NCBI GenBank assembly: GCA_036376245.1
Contig: DASVAS010000003.1
Location: 124,001 to 188,000, forward strand
Direction: 5' to 3'
DNA length: 64,000 nucleotides
Source: DATARR01 sp036376245
GTDB taxonomy: Bacteria; Acidobacteriota; Thermoanaerobaculia; Multivoradales; UBA5704
Part shown: piece after piece, positions 1 to 7,909 of the stretch
How the letters are laid out: each line of letters starts with the position of its first letter
How positions within the stretch are numbered: the stretch's first letter is position 1
Translations under genes and position numbers: made by a program
Notes under the pieces: generated by a model
What the model was told of the DNA's origin: nothing
The model's input: the letters and a program-made list of their open reading frames with translations, nothing else
Databases searched by the model: none

Positions 1-446
1 ACGCCGTGCGCCAGATCGTGATCGCCAGCCGCTCCCTGGAGACCGTCGAGATCGGTCCCCAGATCGAGCGTCTGCTCCGGCAGGCCACGATGCCGCCGTC
101 TTCCGTGGCGGTCGAAACCGCTCCGATAGCGCCGCCGCCGCCGCGCCGGGCCGAGCCGCTGGAGTACCGCTCCCCCTCCGAGGTCAACGAGGCCGAGCTC
201 ATCGAGGCCCTGCGCGCCACCCACTGGGAAGTCAAGCCCGCTGCCGAGCGGCTGGGCATCTCCCGGCCGGCCCTCTACCTGCTGATCGACAAGTTCCCGT
301 CCGTCCGCAAGGCCTCCGACCTCACCCGCGAGGAGATCCTGGAAGCCCGCGCGGCCTGCGGCGGCGATCTCGAAGCCATGGTCACGCTCCTGGAGGTCTC
401 CCGCAAGGGTCTCCAGCAGCGCATGACGCAGCTCGGGATCGTCTAG
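1..446 (+). CDS. C-terminal part of a Fis-type, probably sigma-54-dependent, transcriptional regulator
   Basis: The frame is open at the left edge, so the start lies outside the window and only the last 147 codons are seen. The first residues (VRQIVIASR) fit the end of an AAA+ sigma-54 activator just after its conserved GNVR segment. A Pro-rich linker follows at about 35-50, then two helix-turn-helix stretches: one around EALRATHWEVKPAAERLGIS and one near the C-terminus around LEAMVTLLEVSRKGLQQRM. Such regulators bind upstream sites and drive RNA polymerase-sigma54 open complex formation. The sensor or FHA domain and ATPase core cannot be seen, so the input signal is unknown. The family call is inference from the tail alone. 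Confidence 0.6.
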   Translation, partial: AVRQIVIASRSLETVEIGPQIERLLRQATMPPSSVAVETAPIAPPPPRRAEPLEYRSPSEVNEAELIEALRATHWEVKPAAERLGISRPALYLLIDKFPSVRKASDLTREEILEARAACGGDLEAMVTLLEVSRKGLQQRMTQLGIV

Positions 447-461
447 GGCACGGTTCCCTCT

Positions 462-884
462 TCAAAGCCCCTGGGGATAGCGGGTCTCGACGCAGGCCGC
501 CGAGAGGACCATCTCCTTGGCGGCGGAGACGTAGGGCAGCAGGCCGACCAGGCCGCCCTTGGCGAGCTTGAGCTTGCCGCGCATCAGGCCGAAGATCGGC
601 TCCAGATCGCGGTCCAGCACCTTCTTCCAGGTCTTGGGGTCGGCGGCGATGACGTAGGGCACGCTGGAGGTGTCGGCCGGCGTGGCGGCCCGCGCCTCGC
701 GGCAGTCGCCGTGATAGAGGTCGAGATAGACCGACCGTTCCGGCAGGCCCAGCTTGGAATCGGCTGTCATGGTGAGCACCAGGGGCCATTCCCAGTTCTT
801 GGCCGCGGCCCGGTAATCCTCATTGGCGTTGATCTGTTCCCCGCAGGCCACCGCCCACTCGTGGGTGAACACTTCATAGGACAT
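462..884 (-). CDS. SCP2 sterol-binding-like domain protein
   Basis: A 140-residue cytosolic protein that resembles SCP2/sterol-carrier-like proteins, which bind lipids in a single hydrophobic pocket. Visible family traits are the ATPADTSSVPYVIAADPKTW stretch, followed by a helix and the LMRGKLKLAKGGL segment typical of the SCP2 C-terminal half. The start at 884 is preferred over in-frame upstream codons because GGGAGG lies about 8 nt before the ATG. No signal peptide is present. It is transcribed towards the regulator fragment and stands alone, so its ligand cannot be inferred. Confidence 0.6.
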   Translation of the reverse strand: MSYEVFTHEWAVACGEQINANEDYRAAAKNWEWPLVLTMTADSKLGLPERSVYLDLYHGDCREARAATPADTSSVPYVIAADPKTWKKVLDRDLEPIFGLMRGKLKLAKGGLVGLLPYVSAAKEMVLSAACVETRYPQGL

Positions 885-990
885 CGCGGTCCTCCCTTTC
901 CGTCGGATCAGCGCATATCGTACCCGTCCGGCGGGCATGGAACCAGGGTTCAGCGGAGGGGCTGACGCGGATGTGGTCTATGATGGGGGG

Positions 991-1857
991 ATGAAGACCG
1001 AAGGAGACTCCTGGCAAGACTGGTCCTGGCAAAGCCTCCTCGACGCGCTTTCCGGAACCCCTGGCGGCGTTTGCAGGCGGGAAGCAACCCTCTATTTGCG
1101 GCGTTTGCAGAGGTTTGCGTTCTCCAAGCTCAAGGAGGACCTGGAGAATCCCGATGTCTGGAAGACCACCTGGGAAGAGCCCAGGGTCCTGATCCAGATG
1201 AGCTTGCCGGGAGAAGCCCTCGCGACTCCCCGGTCCGTGTCCAAGCAGGACGCCATGGTCCAGGTCCTGACGGCCGGAGCCACCGAGCTTGCGCACGAGG
1301 GCCGGCTGGCTCCTCTCGTTCCTCTCGCCTTGCAGCCCGCCCTGGACACCCTGAACGCCGAAGAGCGCACGGAATTCCTCGACCGGTGGTTGCAACCCGC
1401 CTCGTATGGAGACGAGCAGCCTGATCCCGGCACGATCATCGGGCGAAGCCCGCACGGGCAGACCTTTCAGGCCGGGCTGGTCTTCCGGATCCACCCCCGG
1501 ATCCTCGATTCCGCGGCTCACAGCGCCACCTACGTCCTCGAAGCCGGCTTGCCATGGACCGGAAACTCTCCTCCCGACACCTGGAGCGAGGGAGAGCGGT
1601 TGACGCTCTGGACGACCATCTTTCAGTGCCTGTACGTGCTGGTCATCCATGCGGAGACCGGGGAGACCCTTCCCGAAAAGATCTCCAACCGGGTTCCCGT
1701 GCAACCGCCTCCCCGGAAGCCGTTCCACAGCTTCGACGCCGTGCTGGCTGCCGGCCGGGGCCAGTCGAGTCTCTCGCAGCGGACCTCGGCCCGGAGCCTT
1801 CAGGAGACAGCCCTCGGCGCTCTGGTCTCCCCTCCGGCCCGCCACGCCTCTACCTAG
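991..1857 (+). CDS. Hypothetical protein, no recognised domain
   Basis: A 288-residue acidic protein with no signal peptide, membrane segment or motif that I recognise. It is Trp-rich near the N-terminus (DSWQDWSWQSLLDAL) and ends in a low-complexity Ser/Arg/Ala tail. The ATG at 991 follows a G-rich stretch (GGGGGG) that could act as a weak ribosome binding site. An ATG at 937 would add 18 residues. An equally long frame exists on the opposite strand, but its composition (Gly, Arg and Pro rich) is that of a shadow. Coding strand is moderately sure; function unknown. Confidence 0.5.
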   Translation: MKTEGDSWQDWSWQSLLDALSGTPGGVCRREATLYLRRLQRFAFSKLKEDLENPDVWKTTWEEPRVLIQMSLPGEALATPRSVSKQDAMVQVLTAGATELAHEGRLAPLVPLALQPALDTLNAEERTEFLDRWLQPASYGDEQPDPGTIIGRSPHGQTFQAGLVFRIHPRILDSAAHSATYVLEAGLPWTGNSPPDTWSEGERLTLWTTIFQCLYVLVIHAETGETLPEKISNRVPVQPPPRKPFHSFDAVLAAGRGQSSLSQRTSARSLQETALGALVSPPARHAST

Positions 1858-1932
1858 GCCGCGAAGGGGCGGCGGGAGTCCGGATCGCACCGGGTCGGCA
1901 TCGCGGTTCGCAATGGTGGTCGCCTCCCCCGC

Positions 1933-1950
1933 CCCAGGTTAAAACCTGGG
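1933..1950. repeat. REP-like palindrome
   Basis: CCCAGGTT, AA, AACCTGGG forms an 8-bp perfect inverted repeat with a 2-nt centre. The same design (CCCAGG, three variable bases, 2-nt centre, mirror image) recurs twice near 38.1 kb with different inner bases, so this is one member of a small interspersed palindrome family. Confidence 0.6.
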
Positions 1951-2114
1951 TCTACCTGCGAATGTGCCTGAAGGCACGGTTCAGACAACGGCACCGGTAC
2001 GACGCCGCGCCGCGAAGAGGTGCGTCAGCTTCTGGACGGCCTGCCGGTCGCGCCGGTTGCGGGGTAGACTTCTCCGTCCGGGGACCGGTCCCCGGACCAC
2101 AAGAGGGGGGCGTG

Positions 2115-2282
2115 ATGAAGAAGACGATGAAGAAGCTGACGCTGGCGAAGGAGACGGTGCGGACTCTCGTCGATCAGAACCTGGCGGACGCGCGGGGCGG
2201 CGCGATTCCAACCCAATACAATTGCACGGTCAACACCTCCGCTTGTACCTACGTGATTGCGGACAGCCGCAGGATCTGCTGA
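2115..2282 (+). CDS. Lanthipeptide-like RiPP precursor peptide
   Basis: A 55-residue peptide. Residues 1-29 look like a class I lanthipeptide-type leader (MKKLTLAKETVRTL, then an acidic helix) ending in a double-glycine site, DARGG. The putative core of 26 residues contains three Cys and several Ser/Thr (around YNCTVNTSACTYV and the C-terminal Cys), the residues used to form thioether rings. The start is set by the GGGGGGCGTG stretch just upstream and by the leader itself; longer in-frame starts upstream lack any sense. No LanB/LanC/LanM, LanT or peptidase gene lies nearby, so it is an orphan here. The leader family is recognised; modification is inference. Confidence 0.65.
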   Translation: MKKTMKKLTLAKETVRTLVDQNLADARGGAIPTQYNCTVNTSACTYVIADSRRIC

Positions 2283-2290
2283 GAATCCCT

Positions 2291-2319
2291 GGCCCTCCGG
2301 CCTCGCCGGCTGGAGGGCC
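2291..2319. terminator. Hairpin, probable bidirectional terminator
   Basis: GGCCCTCC and GGAGGGCC pair perfectly around a GC-rich loop that itself holds a CCGG/CCGG pair. It sits 8 nt after the precursor-peptide stop and just before the stop of the convergent gene ending at 2327, as expected for a shared terminator. There is no clear U tract. Confidence 0.5.
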
Positions 2320-2326
2320 CCCGGCC

Positions 2327-3172
2327 TCAGCCCGCCGGCACCGGCACGAAGCACTCCTTCAGCCGCCGCAGCAGCTCCAGGTTGAACTCCAGCCGCTGGC
2401 CGTCCTCGTAGCCGCGCCGCCAGTCCGAGCTCTTGCCGCTCCGGGAGTCCGGGGTGAAGGAGGCGTGGACGAGAGACGGGCAGTCGCCGAAGGAGCGGTC
2501 CCGGACCTCGTCGATGCCGGCGGCGAAGCCTTCGAGGTACTCGGGATCGGAACGGACCCGCTCGCTCATGCGCGAGGCTTCCTCGATGGCGTGTTCCATA
2601 CGCGCCTGGACCGCCGCGTTCGCCTGCTGCGCCTTCCAGACCTGGTAGGCGGCAAGGGTCTGCTCATAGTTCTCGGGGAAGGGCTCGCGCCGGCGGCCGT
2701 TCCAGGTCTTCGAGGCCTCGGCGGCCCGGACCGAATCGTGACGCTCCAGCAGCTCCCCGAGCCGTGCCTCCACCTGCTCGGGCGTCCAGCGGTCGACGAC
2801 GGGGACGCGGAGCTGGATCTTGCAGGAGCGGGGCTCGTACAGCGTGAACGGACCGTCGTGGATCTCGTCCAACACCTGCTCGGTGAGATCGAGGAAGACG
2901 TCGATCCGCCCGCGCCGGGCGCCGACGCGCTCCACGCGGACGAGCTCGCCCGCCTCGAAACGATGCCGGGCTTTGCTGTCCACCCGGTTCCCCACTACGT
3001 CATTGTCGTTGTAGTAGCCGTCGCAGCTCGACGCGATGGGCAGGCGCGCCACGGCGTGCGCGCCTCGCCAGCGGGCGTTGAGCTGGTCCTCGAGCCCCGC
3101 CCCCCGGAGCGCTTGAGGGCCGGCCGCCAGCAGGAGGGCGACGATGGCGGCGAGCCGTCCATGGATGGTCAT
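2327..3172 (-). CDS. Hypothetical secreted protein
   Basis: A 281-residue protein with an N-terminal signal peptide (MTIHGRLAAIVALLLAAGPQ, cleaved around the GAG region). The mature part is highly charged and mostly helical in look, with a DGYYNDNDVVGNRVD segment and a Glu/Arg-rich C-terminal half. No domain is recognised. The start at 3172 is chosen because it opens the signal peptide; longer starts add an unrelated 33 residues. No strong Shine-Dalgarno sequence is visible. It may be the promoter-distal neighbour of the propeller operon (stop at 3268), though the gap of 95 nt makes co-transcription uncertain. Confidence 0.6.
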   Translation of the reverse strand: MTIHGRLAAIVALLLAAGPQALRGAGLEDQLNARWRGAHAVARLPIASSCDGYYNDNDVVGNRVDSKARHRFEAGELVRVERVGARRGRIDVFLDLTEQVLDEIHDGPFTLYEPRSCKIQLRVPVVDRWTPEQVEARLGELLERHDSVRAAEASKTWNGRRREPFPENYEQTLAAYQVWKAQQANAAVQARMEHAIEEASRMSERVRSDPEYLEGFAAGIDEVRDRSFGDCPSLVHASFTPDSRSGKSSDWRRGYEDGQRLEFNLELLRRLKECFVPVPAG

Positions 3173-3267
3173 GTCGAGAGAAGCATAGCCCACCGGGGTC
3201 AAGGCCGTGGATAGAGGCGGGTTGTCGGTGGCGGAGGAGCCCTCGCCGCACCCGGAGGAATGAAGCC

Positions 3268-4539
3268 TCAAGGTGTCGCCGGAGCCCCGCCAGCAGCCGA
3301 TGGCGCAGCCTCAGCGCTCAGTTTGAGAGCGATGATCTCTTTTTCGTTGCGCAGGAACAGGCGTCCACCCGCCACGGTAGGGCCGGTGATGCAGCGGGCC
3401 CGAGGGAAGACGGTGAAGCGGCCCCGCTGCTTGTAGCCTTCCGGGCTCAGCTCGGCGAGCGTCAGGGAGCATTCATACTCGGTCGCGACGAGCTTGCGAT
3501 TGGAGAATCCCAGCACGCTGCCGACCCTGAAGCCCGGTTGCTCCCACCTGCGCTTGCCCGTGGCGAGCTCGACGCAGAAGAGAGCGCCGCCGCTGACGCC
3601 ATACAGATGACCGCCCGCGAGGACGAGGTTCGAGTAATCGGTAGGGAGATCCTCGTTACGCCAGACCTCGACCGCCCGCAGGGAGCCGTCTTCCTGTTGC
3701 CGGACTTCGATCAGCAGGGCGCCCGAGCTCGAGGAGATGAACACCCGATCGCCATCGACGATCGGCGTCATGGCGTTGGCGTCATCGTAGGTTTCCCAGT
3801 CGAAGCGCCACAGGACGGCGCCACTCGCGAGGTCGGCGCCCACCAGCCCGCGGGCGGTGAAAAACACCGCCTGCTTGCGGCCGGCGATCTCCCGCACCAC
3901 AGGGGTCGAGTAGGCCGGCGGATCGTCCGCCGAGGTCCAGCGGACGGTTCCGGTTTTCTTGTCAAAGGCGACCAGGGAGCGTCCCTGCGGGCCGCCCACG
4001 TTGAAGAGGAGAAGATCCTCGTGGATCAGGGGCGAGGAGGCGATCCCGTACATAGGCTTCTTCGCCTTGAAGCGCGCCAGCAGGTCGACGTCCCAGAGAG
4101 GCTTGCCGGTGGCGGCGTCGAAGGACCAGAGGCGGCCGTGGCTCCCCACGGCATAGACCCTGCCTTCGTCGACCACCGGCGTGGCGCGCGGGCCGCCGCT
4201 GGGGTCTCCGCCCAGAAATGAGGCGCCGAGCGGCTGGCGCCAGACCTCGCGTCCGGTCTCCGCGTCGATGGCCGCGCAGTACTCTTGATCGCCGTCGCCG
4301 TAGGCGGTGAAGAGCATGCCGCCGGCGGCCGTGATGCCGGAGAAGCCCGCGCCGAGCTGTCGGCGCCAGAGGGTGGGCAGCCCTTCTTCGGGCCAGCGTT
4401 CCGGCAGCGGTCCCTGGTCGACGATGCCGTCGCCGCGTGCGCCGCGCCAGGCCGGCCAGTCACCGCCGGAAAGCGGAGAGAGCACGGTGAGGCCGAGGGC
4501 AAGCAGTAGGAACGCAGAGACGAGAGAGCGGCGTCGCAT
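3268..4539 (-). CDS. PQQ-like beta-propeller repeat protein, exported
   Basis: A 423-residue exported protein with an N-terminal signal segment (MRRRSLVSAFLLLALGLTVL). The rest is a series of beta-propeller blades of the PQQ/BamB-like type: repeated motifs DAETGREVWR, DAATGKPLWD, DKKTGTVRWT, ELATGKRRW with intervening G/DGRVY or G/DRVF strands. No metal or PQQ ligand set can be assigned, so a scaffold or uncharacterised enzyme role is open. GAGGAG precedes the ATG at 4539. It lies 17 nt after the propeller-cytochrome gene and is the last gene of a three-gene operon. Confidence 0.75.
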   Translation of the reverse strand: MRRRSLVSAFLLLALGLTVLSPLSGGDWPAWRGARGDGIVDQGPLPERWPEEGLPTLWRRQLGAGFSGITAAGGMLFTAYGDGDQEYCAAIDAETGREVWRQPLGASFLGGDPSGGPRATPVVDEGRVYAVGSHGRLWSFDAATGKPLWDVDLLARFKAKKPMYGIASSPLIHEDLLLFNVGGPQGRSLVAFDKKTGTVRWTSADDPPAYSTPVVREIAGRKQAVFFTARGLVGADLASGAVLWRFDWETYDDANAMTPIVDGDRVFISSSSGALLIEVRQQEDGSLRAVEVWRNEDLPTDYSNLVLAGGHLYGVSGGALFCVELATGKRRWEQPGFRVGSVLGFSNRKLVATEYECSLTLAELSPEGYKQRGRFTVFPRARCITGPTVAGGRLFLRNEKEIIALKLSAEAAPSAAGGAPATP

Positions 4540-4556
4540 GGTGGTCTCTCTCCTCG

Positions 4557-6401
4557 TCACGGCGCCAGGCTGGCCCGTTGGACGGCGGCCGGGGGACGTG
4601 GGGGCTCGTAGGGCAGCGACAGCAGGAAGGCCTCGAGGTCGTTCAGGTCCCGCTGGCTCAGGCTGCGGGTGTTGCCGTGGCGGTTCCCCTGGTTCCAGCG
4701 CTGGAAGACTTCGCGGGGCCGCGCGGCGCGCGCGTCGTGCAGCAGACGCGGCTGCATGTAGAGGCCGAGAAGAGACGGCACGTCGAGCGGCGGCAGTTGC
4801 GTGGGGTTCGGCTCCAGCAGGTTGGCGAACCGAGGATTGTCCTCCAGGCGGCTCACCGTGTAGTAGGGCGCCGGGTGGCACTTCGCGCAACCAAGGACCG
4901 GGGATTCAAAGAGGCGCCGGCCGCGTTCGGCGGATGCCGAAAGAGCGCCGTTCTCCAGGTGGGGGCTCGGCTGGAAACGGAGCGAATAGACGTACGCCGT
5001 CAAGGCTTCCAGATCTTTCGAGAGGCCGGCGTTGGGCTTGCCGAGCTCCGGGTGCGGCGGCTTCATCGAGAGCCCGTTGCCGAGCATGAACTTGCGGATG
5101 AAGACCTCCTCGTCCTGCATCTCGTCCTGCGTCGCTGTCCAGCCGGCCGGCAGCGTGCTCGCCAGGCCGTGAAGGTCCTTGGTGCGCAGGGCCGGCTTGC
5201 CGGGAAGTTTCCAGACCCGGCCGTCCGAGTGCCCGTCCGGATGGCAGTTGGAGCAGACGATCCACTGGTTGAGGACCATCTGGACCGTGTTGGCGTTGTT
5301 GAACAGATCCCGGCCCCGCGCGATCTGGGGGGGCAGAACCTCCTTGCCGTAGCGCCAACGGCCGAGCTCCTTGAACGTGGCCAGGTCGATCACCGAGATC
5401 GTGTGCTCGAAGGCGTTGGCGACGAAGGCCCGCCGCTCGCCGCGCTCGATCACGATCCCCAGCGGGAAGCGGCCGACCTCGATGTGGCCGGCGGCCAGCG
5501 AGCTGGGCCGGTGGATCAGCGAGAGATCGTCGCTGCGCGAATTGACGGAGATGATCAGGCCGCGCCCGGGCAACACCGCCAGCGACTCCGGACCGTTGAC
5601 CGGCGTGTCGATGAAGCCGATATCCAGCTTCGTCGCGGCTCCGGCGGCGGTGTCCACGACCGAGACCACCGGGAAGACCGTGTTGGCCAGGTGGAATTCA
5701 AACTGCCCGGTGTTGGAGACGATGTGTGGGATGAAGAGCGTCCGGCCCCGGTCGGCCACCGCGAGCGCCGAGACCTGGTTCGCCTTCTCCACGGCTTGCA
5801 GGGTGGACTTGATCTTCCAGGCGCGCGGATCGACGACGGTGACCCGGCCGTCGAAGAAATGGCCGACGTAGAGGATCTCCTCACCGTCCTTCCCGCGCCC
5901 GGCGCGCACGGCGGTGGGGAAGCGGGGGACGTCGACGGTGGCGACCCGGCGGCGGGTGGAGAGGTCCCAGACCGCGAGCTGGTGCAGAGGATAGAGGGCG
6001 ACCACCAAGTGGCGGCCGCCCACGAGCGCGAAGCCACGGGGGTTGGCGCCGACGGCCAGGCGGTCGAGCACGCGTCCGGTGCGGGCGTCGAGCCGCCAGA
6101 CCTCGCCGGAGCCGCCACAGGACACCAGCAGCTCCCGGCGCCAGCCGCCGGTTCTGAGGTCCAGGAACCGCGGACCACGGCCGACGGCGGTCTCCCAGAC
6201 CTTGCCGCCGTCGGCCGCCCGCAGGGCGACGACACGGGATGCGTCCTGATGAGCCACGAGGAGCAGCCCCGCGGCCTCGTCGAACGCCAACAGGGATTGA
6301 GTCCAGACAGGGACCTCCACCTTCTCGGAGGGCCTGTAGAAGACCCCGCAAGCAAGAAACAGAAGGCCCAGACCCAACGCGATCAGTTTCGGTCCCCTCA
6401 T
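4557..6401 (-). CDS. Lipoprotein with beta-propeller and di-haem cytochrome c peroxidase-like domain
   Basis: A 614-residue predicted lipoprotein: the signal peptide ends in a lipobox with Cys18 (LLFLAC). Residues about 30-345 form a YVTN/WD-type propeller with surface-layer-like repeats. Residues about 360-600 carry two haem c sites, CSNCH at 383-387 and CAKCH at 505-509, in the arrangement of MauG/di-haem cytochrome c peroxidases. A periplasmic or outer-membrane-facing redox role is implied; the substrate is unknown. AGAGGAGG lies 6 nt before the ATG. The gene is 27 nt downstream of the secreted protein at 6429 and 17 nt upstream of the second propeller, so the three are probably one transcript. 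Confidence 0.8.
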   Translation of the reverse strand: MRGPKLIALGLGLLFLACGVFYRPSEKVEVPVWTQSLLAFDEAAGLLLVAHQDASRVVALRAADGGKVWETAVGRGPRFLDLRTGGWRRELLVSCGGSGEVWRLDARTGRVLDRLAVGANPRGFALVGGRHLVVALYPLHQLAVWDLSTRRRVATVDVPRFPTAVRAGRGKDGEEILYVGHFFDGRVTVVDPRAWKIKSTLQAVEKANQVSALAVADRGRTLFIPHIVSNTGQFEFHLANTVFPVVSVVDTAAGAATKLDIGFIDTPVNGPESLAVLPGRGLIISVNSRSDDLSLIHRPSSLAAGHIEVGRFPLGIVIERGERRAFVANAFEHTISVIDLATFKELGRWRYGKEVLPPQIARGRDLFNNANTVQMVLNQWIVCSNCHPDGHSDGRVWKLPGKPALRTKDLHGLASTLPAGWTATQDEMQDEEVFIRKFMLGNGLSMKPPHPELGKPNAGLSKDLEALTAYVYSLRFQPSPHLENGALSASAERGRRLFESPVLGCAKCHPAPYYTVSRLEDNPRFANLLEPNPTQLPPLDVPSLLGLYMQPRLLHDARAARPREVFQRWNQGNRHGNTRSLSQRDLNDLEAFLLSLPYEPPRPPAAVQRASLAP

Positions 6402-6428
6402 CGCCGGCCTCCTCTGTTGGCTCGTCGG

Positions 6429-7748
6429 TTAACGGCCCGCGGCGCGAGCGACGCGTTGATCTCCCCGCCGCAGCTTGGAGCTCTGGTCGACCAGACCCGC
6501 GAACCTGTCGTCACCGGACCGCTGACGCTGGAAGTCCAGCCCCTTGTAGCCGAGCATCCGCGGTCCGGACTGCGACACGGCCCCCAGCGTGATGTGCTGC
6601 GGCAGCGCGGTCGGAGCCAGGCGGGAGCTGAACGTCACCCGGTGGGTGCGGCCCGGTTCAAGGCGGACCAGTCCCTTCGCCGGGGTGAGCGGCTTGTTGA
6701 GATCGCCGATCAGGAACCAGCGGATGTCTCCCGCGGTCGGGCTGACGTTCTTGATGTCGAAGACCGCTGTCAGGACTCCCTTCTCGATCTTCGAGCTCAC
6801 GAGATCGACGGTGAGCTCGCGGGTGGGATAGAGATACAGCTCCTGATAGGCGATCCGGTGCACTTCGACATCCGGTTTCATCATGTCGAAGAAGCGGACG
6901 CCCTTGTCGTTGACGACCGGAGTCTCGAACGGCGGCCAGCTCATGACGGTCGCGTGGACGGTCATGGGCTCGGGATTGGCGATCTTCATGCCGTTCCTGA
7001 GGGTCTTGATGATGAAGTAGAGATCGCCTTCGGCCGTGGCGGGGAAGAAGGGATCGCCGGTGGGCGACAGGCTCTTCAGCCGCACCTCGGAGATCTTGTT
7101 CGGGTTGTAGTTGATCTGCATCGGCCCGACCTTCGGGTGGTAGGAGTAATAGTCGCCGAAGGCGTAGCGGACCACCCGCTCGGTCGCCGAGAGGGGGATG
7201 ATGGAGGCGCTCACCACCGAGCGGACGTCGACCGGCTCCTCGAACATCCGGGGGCCGTTGCGGTGGCCGCAGAGCCCGCCACCGGCGGCGTCGAAGGAGT
7301 CGGCGGATTCCGCCAACTTCGCTTCGGGCGAATCGGGGTGATGCTCGAACGAATTGACCGTTGCGGGGTCGAGGCCGACCCGGATCGGCTCACTGACCAG
7401 ATTGCCGAGCTTCGCCTGAACGACCAGAGGCTCCCGGCCGACGGGCTTGAACAGGATCATGCCGGTGCCGGGATCTTCGAAGAGCTTGCCGTCGCCCTTG
7501 ACGACGGTCCACTCGATGCCATCCCTGGCCGCCAGCTCGCGCCGTACCTCCCATCCCTTCGCATCCCGGCTCGACACCCAGGCCTTCATCGCGACCTTCT
7601 CGTCGATCACCCGGAAAGCGACAGCTTCGAGCTGCGAGCCCGCGGGAAGCGAGTTGGCCTGGGGTTTGGGTGCGGCAAAGACGCCTGCCGCGAGAACGAC
7701 CACTGCGAGGACTGTGAGCAAGACGAACCACGCTCTCGGTCTCACCAT
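6429..7748 (-). CDS. Hypothetical exported protein, first gene of the propeller-cytochrome operon
   Basis: A 439-residue protein with a clear signal peptide (WFVLLTVLAVVVLAAGVFA). No enzyme motif is recognised. A GGLCGHRNGPRMFEEP stretch near residue 155 and beta-rich regions suggest a periplasmic binding or structural protein. GGAGG lies about 8 nt before the ATG. Because it shares an operon with a c-type cytochrome lipoprotein and a propeller, it may be a partner of the di-haem enzyme (inference from context only). Confidence 0.6.
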   Translation of the reverse strand: MVRPRAWFVLLTVLAVVVLAAGVFAAPKPQANSLPAGSQLEAVAFRVIDEKVAMKAWVSSRDAKGWEVRRELAARDGIEWTVVKGDGKLFEDPGTGMILFKPVGREPLVVQAKLGNLVSEPIRVGLDPATVNSFEHHPDSPEAKLAESADSFDAAGGGLCGHRNGPRMFEEPVDVRSVVSASIIPLSATERVVRYAFGDYYSYHPKVGPMQINYNPNKISEVRLKSLSPTGDPFFPATAEGDLYFIIKTLRNGMKIANPEPMTVHATVMSWPPFETPVVNDKGVRFFDMMKPDVEVHRIAYQELYLYPTRELTVDLVSSKIEKGVLTAVFDIKNVSPTAGDIRWFLIGDLNKPLTPAKGLVRLEPGRTHRVTFSSRLAPTALPQHITLGAVSQSGPRMLGYKGLDFQRQRSGDDRFAGLVDQSSKLRRGDQRVARAAGR

Positions 7749-7887
7749 GACACGGACCTCCTTTACATCGGCGGCCCACCGACCCGACCATCGAGTGGTG
7801 GGCCGCGAATGGCTCTGTTTGCCGAATAGAGGCGGTGGTCGCGCTGTCCCCGGAGAAGCTGTTCACCTACTCTCGCAAATGATACGC

Positions 7888-7909
7888 TAACTATGTTTAT
7901 TAACTATGT
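7888..7909 (+). promoter_or_regulatory. AT-rich direct repeat overlapping the transporter start
   Basis: TAACTATGT occurs twice, at 7888-7896 and 7901-7909, separated by TTAT, in an otherwise GC-rich stretch. The second copy contains the ATG of the downstream transporter. The 13-bp spacing and AT composition suggest a promoter/operator, not a coding leader. Confidence 0.35.

Noticed and set aside
874..1890. 338-codon minus-strand frame opposite the hypothetical at 991
   Set aside because: Gly/Arg/Pro-rich translation without ribosome binding site; the + strand protein has a more normal composition.
4578..7829. Open frame of more than 1000 codons on the + strand
   Set aside because: It is antisense to the propeller-cytochrome operon; composition (His, Gly, Arg, Val rich, no motif) is that of a shadow in GC-rich DNA.
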